NCBI GenBank assembly: GCA_902560815.1
Contig: CACENP010000005.1
Span: forward strand, 1 to 64,000
Origin: an uncultured Pelagibacteraceae bacterium
Lineage (GTDB): Bacteria > Pseudomonadota > Alphaproteobacteria > Pelagibacterales > Pelagibacteraceae
DNA: 64,000 nucleotides
Reading direction: 5' to 3'
Shown here: one piece after another, positions 45,796-55,631 of the stretch
How positions within the stretch are numbered: the stretch's first letter is position 1
Layout: every line of letters starts with the position of its first letter
Notes under the pieces: generated by a model
What the model saw: the letters and a program-made list of their open reading frames with translations, nothing else
Databases searched by the model: none
What the model was told of the DNA's origin: nothing
Position numbers and translations under genes: made by a program

Positions 45796-46299
45796 CTAAA
45801 TACATATAGTATCAGTTTGGAATATTTTCATTCCTCTTGAAATATAGTTACTTAGTGCATGTTTATGGTCTAAAGAACATGTATGAACCCAAACTCTTTT
45901 TGAGTTCTTTTCAAAAGATTTTTTAATTGCCTCAGACAAAAGATAGCCACCTAATTTTTTACCAAAATATTCCTCTAAAATACCAAAATAAGCAATTTCA
46001 CATTCTAATTTTTCATTATTAAAATTTTGCTCAAAGTATCCAACTAAATCCTCTTTATTTTTTAAAATATAAGTTACAACGCTTGAATTATTAATATAAT
46101 TAATCCATTTTTTATCGTTCCAACTTAACCTATCTGTCCACCTATGATTTTTTCCAATTTCTTTATAAAAAAATTTATTTAACTGAAAGTCTGGCGGATC
46201 AACTTTTTCTAAAATTACATTTTCATTTGGTTTATTTTCTTCTACCAGCTCATTTATAGATCTAATTTCTAAATAATTTCTTTTTACTGGATTGTTCAC
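45796..46299 (-). CDS. GNAT-family N-acetyltransferase
   Basis: A 167-residue protein with the GNAT core CEIAYFGILEEYFGKKLGGYLLSEAI, which includes the acetyl-CoA pyrophosphate-binding loop (KKLGGYLL), and VWVHTCSLDHKHALSNYISRGMKIF. Substrate unknown. Its start overlaps the HIT gene by 4 bp, so it is the promoter-distal end of the his/HIT operon. Confidence 0.85.
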   Translation of the reverse strand: MNNPVKRNYLEIRSINELVEENKPNENVILEKVDPPDFQLNKFFYKEIGKNHRWTDRLSWNDKKWINYINNSSVVTYILKNKEDLVGYFEQNFNNEKLECEIAYFGILEEYFGKKLGGYLLSEAIKKSFEKNSKRVWVHTCSLDHKHALSNYISRGMKIFQTDTICI

Positions 46300-46661
46300 T
46301 GAACCATTTTTCCAACATTTTCACCACCAAATAGATGAAAATGTAAATGTGGAACCTCTTGTCCTCCGTCTTCACTTATGTTCGCTAATACTCTGTATCC
46401 TTTTCCAGTATCTACAGAAATTCCTAATTTTTTTGCTACATTATTTATTCCCTTTAATAATCCTACCATTTCTTCAGGGGAAGCATTCTGACTAAAATCA
46501 TCAAGATCAACATATTTACCTTTTGGAATAACTAGTGCATGAATTTTTTTCTGCGGATTAATATCGTGGAAAGATAAAACGAAATCATCTTCATAAATTT
46601 TTTTACAAGGAATTTCTCCTCTAAGTATTTTTGCAAAAATATTATTGTTGTCGTAACTCAT
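46296..46661 (-). CDS. HIT-family nucleotide-binding hydrolase
   Basis: A 121-residue histidine-triad protein: NNNIFAKILRGEIPCKKIYED at the start and QEVPHLHFHLFGG with the H-x-H-x-H triad near the C-terminus. HINT-type proteins hydrolyse nucleoside phosphoramidates. It overlaps hisE by 4 bp, an order commonly seen in alphaproteobacterial his operons. Confidence 0.92.
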   Translation of the reverse strand: MSYDNNNIFAKILRGEIPCKKIYEDDFVLSFHDINPQKKIHALVIPKGKYVDLDDFSQNASPEEMVGLLKGINNVAKKLGISVDTGKGYRVLANISEDGGQEVPHLHFHLFGGENVGKMVQ

Positions 46662-46930
46662 TTTTTTCTTTTATTTAATTCTTCCATTACTTCTTCAATT
46701 TTAACATTATTTGCCTCTAAATATATTATCAAGTGATAAAAAACATCTGCAGCTTCGTGGATTTTATTTGAATTTTTTTCTACGGCTTCAATTAATTCAT
46801 TTATTTCTTCTAAAACTTTTTCTTTACTTAAAGATTTATTACTTAAAAGTTTATTGGTATAAGAACCCTCGACTGGATTATTTTTTCTATCTCTTGCAAG
46901 TTTAAATAAACTTTCTAGTGTATTAAGCAT
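46658..46930 (-). CDS. hisE: Phosphoribosyl-ATP pyrophosphatase HisE
   Basis: A 90-residue all-alpha MazG-like enzyme for step 2 of histidine synthesis. LESLFKLARDRKNN, GSYTNKLLS and EVLEEINELIEAVE with AADVFYHLIIYLEANN hold the metal-binding Glu/Asp residues. No HisI domain is fused. One base from hisF. Confidence 0.92.
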   Translation of the reverse strand: MLNTLESLFKLARDRKNNPVEGSYTNKLLSNKSLSKEKVLEEINELIEAVEKNSNKIHEAADVFYHLIIYLEANNVKIEEVMEELNKRKK

Positions 46931-46931
46931 A

Positions 46932-47687
46932 CTAAATCCTAACTGGAATCCCTTTTGTTTTCAAATATTCTTTAGCCTCTTTAACAGAAAATTTACCGTA
47001 GTGAAATATAGATGCGGCCAAAACTGCGCTAGCTTTTCCGAGTTTAATTCCATCAACTAAGTGGTCTAAATTACCTACTCCGCCTGATGCAATTACTGGA
47101 ATATTTACTTTTGATGATATCTTAGACATTAAATCAATGTCATAACCAACCTGGGTTCCATCTCTATCCATTGATGTTACTAGTAATTCTCCAGCACCGT
47201 TTTCTTCCATTTTTTTTGCAAATTCTAATGCATCAATACCTGTATTGTTTCTTCCGCCATGAGTAAAAACCTCCCATTTATCTCCATTTAATTTAGCATC
47301 AATTGCTACCACGATACACTGTGAACCAAATTTTTTTGAGCTATTAAGAACTACTTTTGAGTTTTCTACAGCTGCTGTATTTATAGAAACTTTGTCAGCA
47401 CCACAGTTAAGCAATTTGTTAATATCCTCTACACTTCTGACCCCTCCACCTACAGTTAAAGGAACAAAACATTTCTTTGAAGTTTTTTCTACAACATCAT
47501 AAATAATATCTCTATTTTCATTAGATGCTGTAATATCTAAAAAACAAATCTCATCTGCTCCACCATCAGAATAAATTTTGGCTTGTTCAACTGGATCGCC
47601 GGCATCTTTTAAATCAACAAAATTAATGCCCTTAACAACCCGACCGTTTTTAACATCTAAACAAGGAATTATTCTATTTTTAAGCAT
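46932..47687 (-). CDS. hisF: Imidazole glycerol phosphate synthase cyclase subunit HisF
   Basis: A 251-residue TIM barrel. [61 protein letters not shown] and [13 protein letters not shown] are the family signatures, including catalytic Asp residues. It forms IGPS with HisH encoded upstream. Overlaps hisA by 8 bp. Confidence 0.97.
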   Translation of the reverse strand: MLKNRIIPCLDVKNGRVVKGINFVDLKDAGDPVEQAKIYSDGGADEICFLDITASNENRDIIYDVVEKTSKKCFVPLTVGGGVRSVEDINKLLNCGADKVSINTAAVENSKVVLNSSKKFGSQCIVVAIDAKLNGDKWEVFTHGGRNNTGIDALEFAKKMEENGAGELLVTSMDRDGTQVGYDIDLMSKISSKVNIPVIASGGVGNLDHLVDGIKLGKASAVLAASIFHYGKFSVKEAKEYLKTKGIPVRI

Positions 47688-48396
47688 CTTCTTTTACCAA
47701 CTCCTCTAATTTGATATCACCATCATAGATAGCTTTACCAACTATTATACCTTCAACATTTTTTAAATTCTTAGCCTTTTTAATGTCATCTATTGATGAA
47801 ACTCCGCCAGATATTATCACAGGACAATTTGATATCTCCGCAACTTTTGATGTCTCATCAAAATTTGGGCCTTGTTTCATGCCATCTCGATTAATATCAG
47901 TATAAATTAATCTACTTACACCATAATCATTAACTTCTTTTAAAAAATCCATTGTTAATTTATTAGAATTTTCTTTCCAACCAGATACAGATAGATATCC
48001 ATCTTTAGCATCTAAGCCTAGAGCAATTTTATTTATAAATTTTTCACAGGCTTCTTTTAAAAAGTTTTTGTTTTTTATAGCAGCACTACCTAAAATTACT
48101 TTTTCAACACCAGCATCAATATATTTTTGAATACTCTCAAAGTTTCTAATTCCACCACCTATTTCAATTTTAAGATCAAATTTACTAATTATATCTTGAA
48201 TAATATCTAAACTAGCTGTTTCACCGGTTAAAGCTCCATCTAAATCTACAATATGAAGATTTTTAAAGCCATGATTTTTATATTCAGCTGCTTGCTCAAC
48301 TGGAGATATTTCATATTCAGTTTTATTATCAAAGTCTCCTTTAACTAACCTCACACATTTTTTATCTTTAATATCTATAGCAGGAAATATTTTCAT
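47680..48396 (-). CDS. hisA: Phosphoribosylformimino-AICAR ribotide isomerase HisA
   Basis: A 238-residue half-barrel-repeat enzyme. [51 protein letters not shown] and [14 protein letters not shown] define HisA. Its ATG overlaps the stop of the 36-residue peptide by 4 bp (ATGA), suggesting coupling. Confidence 0.97.
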   Translation of the reverse strand: MKIFPAIDIKDKKCVRLVKGDFDNKTEYEISPVEQAAEYKNHGFKNLHIVDLDGALTGETASLDIIQDIISKFDLKIEIGGGIRNFESIQKYIDAGVEKVILGSAAIKNKNFLKEACEKFINKIALGLDAKDGYLSVSGWKENSNKLTMDFLKEVNDYGVSRLIYTDINRDGMKQGPNFDETSKVAEISNCPVIISGGVSSIDDIKKAKNLKNVEGIIVGKAIYDGDIKLEELVKEDA

Positions 48397-48503
48397 TTTT
48401 TCTTATTTTTTTTTAATAAAATTTTATAAATACCATCTAGCCTTACAGCTATAGCCAATAAAATACTAAAAATTCCCAATAATAACCAAGTTTCGAAATC
48501 CAT
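48393..48503 (-). CDS. Predicted 36-residue membrane peptide between hisH and hisA
   Basis: Below the ORF-track cutoff. On the minus strand the ATG at 48503 follows the hisH stop by one base, and the TGA overlaps the hisA ATG by 4 bp. The peptide has one hydrophobic helix (WLLLGIFSILLAIAVRL) and a basic tail (LLKKNKKK), predicting a C-terminus-in membrane peptide. The exact tiling fit in an operon makes translation likely. No family recognised. Confidence 0.6.
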   Translation of the reverse strand: MDFETWLLLGIFSILLAIAVRLDGIYKILLKKNKKK

Positions 48504-48504
48504 C

Positions 48505-49131
48505 TTATAAGTTAATAAAATTATTAATTATTTTAAGTCCTATTTTATCACTTTTTTCGGGATGAAATTGTGTTCCAAAAATATTTTCTTTTTCAACAGA
48601 ACAAACTATGTTTGATGAATAATCTGTTGTTGCTGAAATTACAGTTTTATCTTTTGGAATAAATTCATAGCTATGTACAAAATACATGTGAGAGTTATTT
48701 TCTATATTTTTAAAAATCTTACTATCTTTAATAAAATTTATTTGATTCCAACCAATATGAGGAAGTTTATATTTTCCATTTTGATTATCTATCTTTGATA
48801 CCTTTCCCGATATCCAGCCTAAACCTTTTGTTTCTGTTTCTTCATAACCAATATCCGCAAACATTTGTAAACCAACACAAATTCCAAGAAGAGGTTTTTT
48901 GTTGGTAATTGCAAATTCACTTAATGTATCAACTAAACCATTTATGTTATTAAGCGCATCAACACAACTTTTAAACGAACCTTGGCCTGGTAAAACAACT
49001 TTATCAGAAGATTTAATCTTGTTTAAATCTGAAGTTACTTCAATATTTACTTTATCTCTCGCAACTTCCTCAAAGGAGTTTATTACCGAGCTTATATTGC
49101 CCGAATTATAATCAACAATTGTGACGTTCAT
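48505..49131 (-). CDS. hisH: Imidazole glycerol phosphate synthase glutaminase subunit HisH
   Basis: A 208-residue class-I glutamine amidotransferase. The nucleophile Cys is in LLGICVGLQMFAD, the catalytic His-x-Glu in GTQFHPEKS, with the N-terminal IVDYNSGNISSV. Produces ammonia for HisF. Six bases separate it from hisB. Confidence 0.96.
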   Translation of the reverse strand: MNVTIVDYNSGNISSVINSFEEVARDKVNIEVTSDLNKIKSSDKVVLPGQGSFKSCVDALNNINGLVDTLSEFAITNKKPLLGICVGLQMFADIGYEETETKGLGWISGKVSKIDNQNGKYKLPHIGWNQINFIKDSKIFKNIENNSHMYFVHSYEFIPKDKTVISATTDYSSNIVCSVEKENIFGTQFHPEKSDKIGLKIINNFINL

Positions 49132-49136
49132 TAAAC

Positions 49137-49727
49137 TTATAATGAGCCTTTAGTTGATGGAATACTCTTTTTATTTCTTGGATCCATCTCCAACGCAGCT
49201 CTCAATGATCTTGCCAAACCTTTAAAGCAAGACTCAATAATATGGTGGCTATTGTCACCATAAATATTTTCAACGTGCAAAGTAATACCAGCAGCTTGTG
49301 AAAATGCTTGGAACCATTCTTTAAATAATTCTGTATCCATTTCACCAAGCTTTTCTACTTTAAGATTAACCTTCCAGATTAAATAAGGTCTATTTGAAAC
49401 ATCAATTGCAACACGTGTTAATGTTTCATCCATAGGTATCATTGCATGTGCATATCTTTTAATTCCAATAAATTTCTTTGAAGCTTTTTTCAAACACTCA
49501 CCAATAGCTATCCCTGTATCTTCTGTAGTATGGTGTAAATCTATATGTGTATCTCCCCTGGCTTTAATATTCATATCCATAGAAGAATGCTTTGATAATT
49601 GCTCGAGCATATGATCTAAAAATCCTATACCTGTGTCAATTTTATACTTACCTTTGCCGTCAATGTTTAAATCAACAGCAATACTAGTCTCTTTAGTTTT
49701 TCTACTTATTTTTGCTTTTCTCTTCAT
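49137..49727 (-). CDS. hisB: Imidazoleglycerol-phosphate dehydratase HisB
   Basis: A 196-residue monofunctional His[38 protein letters not shown] and [18 protein letters not shown] provide the Mn-binding His clusters. First gene of the his operon here, divergent from hslV with about 91 bp between them. Confidence 0.97.
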   Translation of the reverse strand: MKRKAKISRKTKETSIAVDLNIDGKGKYKIDTGIGFLDHMLEQLSKHSSMDMNIKARGDTHIDLHHTTEDTGIAIGECLKKASKKFIGIKRYAHAMIPMDETLTRVAIDVSNRPYLIWKVNLKVEKLGEMDTELFKEWFQAFSQAAGITLHVENIYGDNSHHIIESCFKGLARSLRAALEMDPRNKKSIPSTKGSL

Positions 49728-49818
49728 AAATTAAAAATGGTATATATCTATTATTGAATTATGGCAATAATACTGGACCTGGGCTTGAACTATTGAATTT
49801 AGTATCCATTTATAAGGT

Positions 49819-50334
49819 ATGACAACAATAGTTTTAGTAAGAAAAAACAATGAAGTAGTAGTTGCGAGTGATGGGCAGGTAAGTATGGGAAATACCGTTA
49901 TCAAAAGCACAGCTAATAAAGTTAGAAAAATTGAGAAAAGAAATGTGATTGCAGGTTTTGCAGGTTCCACAGCTGATGCCTTAACTTTATTTGAAAGGTT
50001 AGAGTCTAAATTAGAAAAACATGCGGGAAATCTTTCAAGAGCAGCGGTAGAATTGGCTAAAGATTGGAGAACTGATAAATATTTAAGAAGATTAGAAGCA
50101 CTAATGGCTGTCGGAGATAAAGAAAAAAGCTTTATTATTTCTGGAACTGGGGATGTTCTTGAGCCAGAAGGAGATGTAATAGGAATTGGTTCTGGTGGAA
50201 ATTATGCATTAGCTTCAGCAAAAGTTTTAATGGATACAAAACTTTCTGCAGAAGAAGTTGCAAAAAAAGCAATTAAAGTTGCTTCAGAAATTTGTGTATT
50301 TACTAATGACAATATAAGAACAGAAAAAATTTAA
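49819..50334 (+). CDS. hslV: ATP-dependent protease proteolytic subunit HslV
   Basis: A 171-residue Ntn hydrolase. The mature N-terminal Thr follows Met (MTTIVLVRK); [16 protein letters not shown] and [19 protein letters not shown] are the family motifs, and [15 protein letters not shown] is intact. It works with HslU, encoded next with a one-base overlap. Confidence 0.97.
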   Translation: MTTIVLVRKNNEVVVASDGQVSMGNTVIKSTANKVRKIEKRNVIAGFAGSTADALTLFERLESKLEKHAGNLSRAAVELAKDWRTDKYLRRLEALMAVGDKEKSFIISGTGDVLEPEGDVIGIGSGGNYALASAKVLMDTKLSAEEVAKKAIKVASEICVFTNDNIRTEKI

Positions 50335-51698
50335 TGGAAAATTCAAACGTAACACCTTTGATGCCTAAAGAAAAATCAAATGAAAAAGAAATATTGCATT
50401 CTCTATCACCAAGAGAAATAGTATCTGAACTAGATAGATTTGTTGTTGGACAAAAAAATGCAAAAAGAGCAGTAGCAATTGCGCTTAGAAATAGATGGAG
50501 AAGACAGGCATTAACTGGTGAAATGAAAGATGAAGTTCTACCAAAAAATATTTTAATGATGGGACCAACTGGAGTTGGAAAAACTGAGATATCAAGAAGA
50601 CTTTCTAAATTAGCCGAGGCACCTTTTGTTAAAGTAGAAGCAACTAGATTTACTGAAGTTGGTTATGTTGGAAGAGATGTTGAGCAAATAATTAGAGATC
50701 TTTTGGAAATAGCTATAGCTATGGAAAAAGTAAAAAGAAGAAAAGAAGTACACGCAAAAGCTCAAAAGTTAGCTGAGGAAAGAGTTTTAGATGCTTTAGT
50801 TGGAAACAAAGCGACTGTTGCAACAAGAGAAAGTTTTAGAAAAAGATTAAGAAATGGAGACTTAGATAATAACGAAATAGAAATTGCTATAAGTGAAAAT
50901 AATCAAATGCCTTCATTTGAAATTCCTGGGATGCCTGGAGCAAATGTTGGAATGATTAATATTTCTGAAATGTTAGGAAAATCAATGGGTGGAAAAGCTA
51001 AAAAGAAAAAAATGTCAGTGAAGGAATCACACGAGATCTTAATTAATGAAGAATCTGATAAATTAATAGAACAAGACAAGATAGTAAAAGCAGCAAAAGA
51101 CTCTACTGAAAATAATGGAATAGTGTTTTTAGATGAAATAGACAAAATTTCAGCTAGAACTGACCGAGTGGGAGGAGATGTGTCTCGTGAAGGAGTGCAA
51201 AGAGATTTACTTCCTCTTATAGAAGGTACAACAGTAAGCACTAAGTACGGAACAATTAAAACTGACCATATTTTATTTATTGCTTCAGGAGCTTTTCAAT
51301 TAGCAAAACCATCTGATTTACTTCCAGAATTACAAGGTAGATTGCCTATCAGAGTTGAACTGGATGCTTTGAATAGTGAAGATTTTAAAAGAATACTTAA
51401 AGAACCTGACAATAGTTTAATCAAACAATACAAAGCTTTATTAAAAACAGAAAATGTTGATTTAGAATTTTCAGAAGATGGTATTGATATGATTGCAAAC
51501 CTGGCTTATGAGGTTAATTCTAAAGTTGAGAATATAGGCGCAAGAAGGTTGCATACAATTATAGAAAGAGTTTTAGATGAAATAAGTTTTACTGCGACAG
51601 ACAGAAGTGGGGAAAAAATAAATATTGATTCAAATTATGTTAAAGAAAATTTGGGTGATATAGTTAAAGATACAGACCTTTCTAAATTTATTTTATAA
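50334..51698 (+). CDS. hslU: ATP-dependent protease ATPase subunit HslU
   Basis: A 454-residue AAA+ unfoldase. [21 protein letters not shown], Walker [16 protein letters not shown], the pore motif [14 protein letters not shown], Walker [11 protein letters not shown] and [19 protein letters not shown] are all present; the I-domain insertion spans about residues 110-240. Converges on the Smr gene. Confidence 0.97.
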   Translation: MENSNVTPLMPKEKSNEKEILHSLSPREIVSELDRFVVGQKNAKRAVAIALRNRWRRQALTGEMKDEVLPKNILMMGPTGVGKTEISRRLSKLAEAPFVKVEATRFTEVGYVGRDVEQIIRDLLEIAIAMEKVKRRKEVHAKAQKLAEERVLDALVGNKATVATRESFRKRLRNGDLDNNEIEIAISENNQMPSFEIPGMPGANVGMINISEMLGKSMGGKAKKKKMSVKESHEILINEESDKLIEQDKIVKAAKDSTENNGIVFLDEIDKISARTDRVGGDVSREGVQRDLLPLIEGTTVSTKYGTIKTDHILFIASGAFQLAKPSDLLPELQGRLPIRVELDALNSEDFKRILKEPDNSLIKQYKALLKTENVDLEFSEDGIDMIANLAYEVNSKVENIGARRLHTIIERVLDEISFTATDRSGEKINIDSNYVKENLGDIVKDTDLSKFIL

Positions 51699-51699
51699 A

Positions 51700-52122
51700 T
51701 TAACTTTTTTTACTATTTTTTAATAAAATAACAAAACTTCCATTTGATGAATTATCAATTTCATATTCGTTTAATGATTTTACAACTTTTAAAAGTTCTT
51801 GGTTGGAATTTATAAAATCTGGAACAGAGTGTTTTAAAATACTTAAATTTTTTGATTGATATGGATTCTCTTTATTTTTTGATCTTGATCCTTTTCCTGT
51901 AATTACTTTAATTTTACTTATATTTTGCTCATAACAAGACAAAATAAAATTATATATTTTTTTGTTGGCATCATCCAAAGAATAGCCATGTAGATCTATT
52001 AATTTTTCTTTTATGATTGAACTTTGTTTCTTATTAAAAGTATCTTTATTTTCTAATCTTTCATTACTTTTAATAAATTTTAACCAGTCTTTTTTATCTT
52101 TATCTGTAATTTTTTTTATCAA
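51700..52122 (-). CDS. Smr (MutS2 C-terminal)-domain protein
   Basis: A 140-residue protein with the Smr core LIDLHGYSLDDANKKIYNFI and ISKIKVITGKGSRSK, i.e. the LDLHG and TGxG motifs linked to nuclease activity. The N-terminus begins ITDKDKKDWLKFIKSNERL. Adjacent (no gap) to the Tim44-like gene, an order seen in other alphaproteobacteria. Confidence 0.88.
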   Translation of the reverse strand: MIKKITDKDKKDWLKFIKSNERLENKDTFNKKQSSIIKEKLIDLHGYSLDDANKKIYNFILSCYEQNISKIKVITGKGSRSKNKENPYQSKNLSILKHSVPDFINSNQELLKVVKSLNEYEIDNSSNGSFVILLKNSKKS

Positions 52123-52713
52123 TTATGCTTGGGTATCAGTTAATAACCAATTTGGACTAAAAGACTCTACGTTTCTAGAGAATTTCCAAGTATCGTAAAC
52201 TTTTTTAATTTTTTCAGGGTCTCCAGATACAACTTTTTTATCATTATCTTTAACGCAAGAAATTATTTCGCTCACAAAATCAACAGTGATTTCAAACATA
52301 TTATTTTTTTGTACATAATTTTTTATATCTGCAGAATTAATTCCAATAAAAGTTGTTTCTGATATTAAACCTTTTTTATTTCTTTCTTGAATTGCTTCGC
52401 TAAAGTCAGCAAATACTTTTTTATCTAACAAACTTTTTATATTTTTAAGATTTCCAGCTGAAAAATCTGTAATTATAGATTCATAAGCAATTTTGGCTCC
52501 TTTTAAAAAGTCTGTTTTAGCTTTCTCATCAAAACTAGTTTCGTCAATTTTTTTAAAATTTTCTTTTTTTTGCGTAATATCTTGTGGAAAAGCTGCACCT
52601 AAGTTTTCCTCATGACCTGTTTTTTTCCCCAAGATTCCTCTTAATCTAAGGAAAATAAACCCTGCAATCATTGCCAATAGTATTATATCAATATATTCAA
52701 AACTATAATTCAT
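52123..52713 (-). CDS. Tim44/TimA-like membrane-anchored protein
   Basis: A 196-residue protein, starting at MNYSFEYIDIILLAMIAGFIFL (the track begins 14 codons earlier). One N-terminal helix is followed by a linker and a Tim44-like domain: DFLKGAKIAYESIITDFSAGNLKNIKSLL and TFIGINSADIKNYVQKNNMFEITVDF, ending DTWKFSRNVESFSPNWLLTDTQ. Bacterial members resemble the mitochondrial import motor subunit and occur beside secB/fxsA; function is unproven. Confidence 0.82.
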   Translation of the reverse strand: MNYSFEYIDIILLAMIAGFIFLRLRGILGKKTGHEENLGAAFPQDITQKKENFKKIDETSFDEKAKTDFLKGAKIAYESIITDFSAGNLKNIKSLLDKKVFADFSEAIQERNKKGLISETTFIGINSADIKNYVQKNNMFEITVDFVSEIISCVKDNDKKVVSGDPEKIKKVYDTWKFSRNVESFSPNWLLTDTQA

Positions 52714-52771
52714 ACATAAATAATATTTACTATGTTGCTTAATTTCAACCAGCAAATTACATTAAGGACAA

Positions 52772-53176
52772 ATGAACCCAGTTATATTGATAGTATTATT
52801 AGTTCCAATTATTGAAATTTATCTTTTTATTAAAATTGGATCACAAATAGGTGCGTTTTATACAATTTCGCTAATTATAATTACTGCAGTATTCGGATTA
52901 TATTATGCAAAATATGAAGGTTTAAATACTCTTAAATCTGGCGTACAGCAAATTGTAAAAAATGAATTGCCAATTTACGAAATAATTTCAGGTGCTGCAT
53001 TAGCATTCGCAGCTTTACTAATGATCTTACCTGGCTTTTTGACAGATGTGATAGGATTGCTGATAATTTTTCCATGGACACGAAAATTGCTTTTTAAAAA
53101 TATTTCAAAAAAAAAACGAGATATAAAAAAAAACTTTATTGAAGGAGAATACGAAGATATAGATGATCCAAAATAA
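52772..53176 (+). CDS. fxsA: FxsA family membrane protein
   Basis: A 134-residue protein opening ILIVLLVPIIEIYLFIKIGSQIGAFYT with three or four helices and a charged tail; AALLMILPGFLTDVIGLLIIFPWTR is the family hallmark. E. coli FxsA influences phage F exclusion; the general function is unknown. 5 bp from secB, divergent from the Tim44-like gene. Confidence 0.9.
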   Translation: MNPVILIVLLVPIIEIYLFIKIGSQIGAFYTISLIIITAVFGLYYAKYEGLNTLKSGVQQIVKNELPIYEIISGAALAFAALLMILPGFLTDVIGLLIIFPWTRKLLFKNISKKKRDIKKNFIEGEYEDIDDPK

Positions 53177-53181
53177 ATAAA

Positions 53182-53604
53182 ATGATAGAGAAATTTAAAA
53201 TTTTTGCTGAATTTGTAAAAGATTTATCAAGTGAAACTAAAGATTTAGAAACATATTTATATGTTAAGGAATATTTAAAAAATTATAATTTGAATATTGA
53301 AATTTCTTCTAAACCTTTAAAAAATAGATTCATTGAAGTGAATACAAAACTTACCTATTTAGATAATAGTCAAACAAACAAAAAATCTTTTTTTGAAGTT
53401 TTATATGCAACAATTATTCAAATTGATGAAAAAATTAAGGAAAGAAAAGAAATTGAAAAAATTGTTTTGTGTGATGTACAAAATAAAATTTATAATAATT
53501 TAGAAAAAGTATTTATTAATTTACTAAAAGACTCTGGATACCCGGGTGTAAAAATAGAAAAAAAAATTAATTTTGAAGAACTTTATAGAAAAAGGTCTAA
53601 TTAA
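53182..53604 (+). CDS. secB: Protein-export chaperone SecB
   Basis: A 140-residue divergent SecB. The family pattern is seen in VKDLSSETKDLETYL, NIEISSKPLKNRFIEVNTKL, FFEVLYATIIQID and the C-terminal NLEKVFINLLKDSGYPGVKIEKKINFEELYRKR. The gene order secB facing dnaQ-coaE-aroE is conserved in alphaproteobacteria. Converges with dnaQ with an 8-bp overlap. Holds preproteins unfolded for SecA. Confidence 0.85.
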   Translation: MIEKFKIFAEFVKDLSSETKDLETYLYVKEYLKNYNLNIEISSKPLKNRFIEVNTKLTYLDNSQTNKKSFFEVLYATIIQIDEKIKERKEIEKIVLCDVQNKIYNNLEKVFINLLKDSGYPGVKIEKKINFEELYRKRSN

Positions 53605-54268
53605 AAAAATTTTTTTTTAGATGTTTTTTAAGATATTCTTTATGTAATTTAAGCTCTTCGGTAGTTGGCTCAGTAATTTTTTTTGAATAAACATTTGTAT
53701 TTTTTATAATTTTATTTTTAAAATTTTCATTATCAGAGACGAAATTTAAAGACGGTTCTCTTTGATCAATTAAATTTATATAAACTTTTGTTAATAATTC
53801 ACAATCAATTAATGCTGTGTGTTTTGCTCTTTTTGAATTATCAATTCTGTATCTTTTGCATAGTGCATCTAAACTAATTTGAGAACCTGGAAATTTATCT
53901 CTTGCCAACTCAAGCGTGTCTATAACATTAGTTCTATCTATTTTTTCTCTATTTGCGATTTGAAGTTCATTATTTAAATGACCTATATCAAATTCAGCAT
54001 TATGTATAATGAGTTTTTTATCTTTTATAAATAATAAAAATTCATCTGCTATTTCAGAAAATTTTTTTTTATCTGAAAGGAACTCATCAGTATATCCATG
54101 AACTTCTAAAGCTTTTTCTGAAACTCTTCTTTCAGGATTCAAATAACAGTGAAATTTATTTGACGTTGGAACTAAATTATCAATCTCAATACATCCTATC
54201 TCAACAATTCTATGACCATCTTTTACAGATATGCCTGTGGTTTCTGTATCTAGAACAATTTCTTTCAT
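53597..54268 (-). CDS. dnaQ: DNA polymerase III epsilon subunit (proofreading exonuclease)
   Basis: A 223-residue DEDDh exonuclease: EIVLDTETTGIS, LIIHNAEFDIGHLN, and AKHTALIDCELLTKVY give the three Exo motifs. The length is typical for alphaproteobacteria. Its ATG overlaps the TGA of the second part of coaE by 4 bp. Confidence 0.94.
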   Translation of the reverse strand: MKEIVLDTETTGISVKDGHRIVEIGCIEIDNLVPTSNKFHCYLNPERRVSEKALEVHGYTDEFLSDKKKFSEIADEFLLFIKDKKLIIHNAEFDIGHLNNELQIANREKIDRTNVIDTLELARDKFPGSQISLDALCKRYRIDNSKRAKHTALIDCELLTKVYINLIDQREPSLNFVSDNENFKNKIIKNTNVYSKKITEPTTEELKLHKEYLKKHLKKNFFN

Positions 54269-54839
54269 TTAGATAATATTTTTTTTCTTAATAATTTAAC
54301 ATTTTTTTTGACAGGTTGTATTTTAAAATTATTTTTAATAACAAAATTCGATTTTTTTTTCTTATATTTTAGCGGAAGTTGATATTTTTTTAAAATTTTA
54401 ATTATTTTTAAATTATAATTTTTTCTTTTTTTAGATTTTTAATAATCTGTTTTTTATTTGCATCAACAAAAACAAGGATAAAATCTTTTTTTTTAATTTT
54501 ATTTTCTAAAAGTAAGGGAACATCTAAAACAACCATTTTCTTTTTTTTGTTTTTATTAATAAATTTGTTCATTTCAACACGAACGGCAGGATGTACTATT
54601 TTATTTATTTTTTTTAAATTTTTTTTATTTGATAGTATTAATTGAGAAATTTCTTTTTTATTTATTGGAAAAGAAAATATATGGTTTGGAAAATTTTTTT
54701 TTAATATTTTAAAACAACTTTTATTATTTTTATATATTTTGGATACTTCTATATCTGCATTAAATACAGGATAGCCAAATTGATTTGCTACAAACGTCTT
54801 GCCAGAACCAATAGCTCCTAAAATGCCAATTTTTATCAT
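54265..54839 (-). CDS. coaE: Dephospho-CoA kinase with an apparent one-base frameshift
   Basis: The ORF 54408-54839 encodes the N-terminal 143 residues: P-loop ILGAIGSGKTFVANQF, HPAVRVEMNKFI, VVLDVPLLLENKI. It then meets TAA. Reading the remaining minus-strand DNA one frame over continues with KNYNLKIIKILKKYQLPLKYK, FVIKNN and KKNVKLLRKKILSK, which has the conserved C-terminal CoaE character, and ends at a TGA overlapping dnaQ (ATGA). Together about 191 residues, the normal length. The shift lies at A7-G-A6 (54419-54432). One inserted A restores the frame. Sequencing error, slippage rescue or true mutation cannot be told apart. Confidence 0.8.
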
Positions 54840-55631
54840 TTAAATTAGTTTTATTGTTTCTTCATCTATTTTTGGCATTACCTTATTCCAAATAGTAAAT
54901 GATTGGTGTGCTTGATATATAAACATCATTTTTCCATTTTCTGTTTTATTACCAAATAGTTTTGCTCTTTTTAAAAACAGAGTTTCTTTTGGATTATATA
55001 TAACGTCATAAAAATATTTGTCAGGACCATTTGCAGAATAATCAAAATTTAAACCGTCTTCTTTTTTTAAACCAATACTTGTGGCATTTATAATCATGTC
55101 AAAATCTATTCTTTCGCCCCACTCAACTATTTCTAGATCTTTAAACAGATTTTTTAAACTCTCTGCTTTTTCCTTAGTTCTGTTGGTTAATGAAATTTTT
55201 GAGACTTTCATTTTTCTAAGAGCATAAATTATTGAAGGAGCCACACCCCCAGCACCTAATACAAATATTTTTTTATTACTAAGATTAAATTTGGCAAACT
55301 TAATTGCTAGTTCAAACCCAGCTATGTCCGTGTTGTGACCAATTACATTTCCATTTTGGAGATAAATAGTGTTAACTGATTGTGTATCTTTTGCTTCTGG
55401 GCTTAATTCGTCCAAAAAAGGAATTACCGTTTTTTTAAATGGTACAGTAACATTAATACCATTAATTTTTTCATCTTTAACATCAGAAATGATGTTTTTT
55501 AATTCATTCTCATTAACCTTTTTTTTATCATAGATGGCTTGAACATTATTTTCTTTTAACCAATGATTATGAAGTTTTGGTGATAATGAATGTTCAATGG
55601 GGTTTCCTATAACTAAATATTTTTTCATCAT
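54840..55631 (-). CDS. aroE: Shikimate dehydrogenase
   Basis: A 263-residue NADP enzyme of aromatic biosynthesis. VIGNPIEHSLSPKLHNHWL, GINVTVPFKKTVIPFLDEL with the catalytic Lys, HNTDIAGFELAI, LGAGGVAPSIIYAL and NATSIGL are present. Abuts coaE and overlaps maf by 4 bp. Confidence 0.95.
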   Translation of the reverse strand: MMKKYLVIGNPIEHSLSPKLHNHWLKENNVQAIYDKKKVNENELKNIISDVKDEKINGINVTVPFKKTVIPFLDELSPEAKDTQSVNTIYLQNGNVIGHNTDIAGFELAIKFAKFNLSNKKIFVLGAGGVAPSIIYALRKMKVSKISLTNRTKEKAESLKNLFKDLEIVEWGERIDFDMIINATSIGLKKEDGLNFDYSANGPDKYFYDVIYNPKETLFLKRAKLFGNKTENGKMMFIYQAHQSFTIWNKVMPKIDEETIKLI

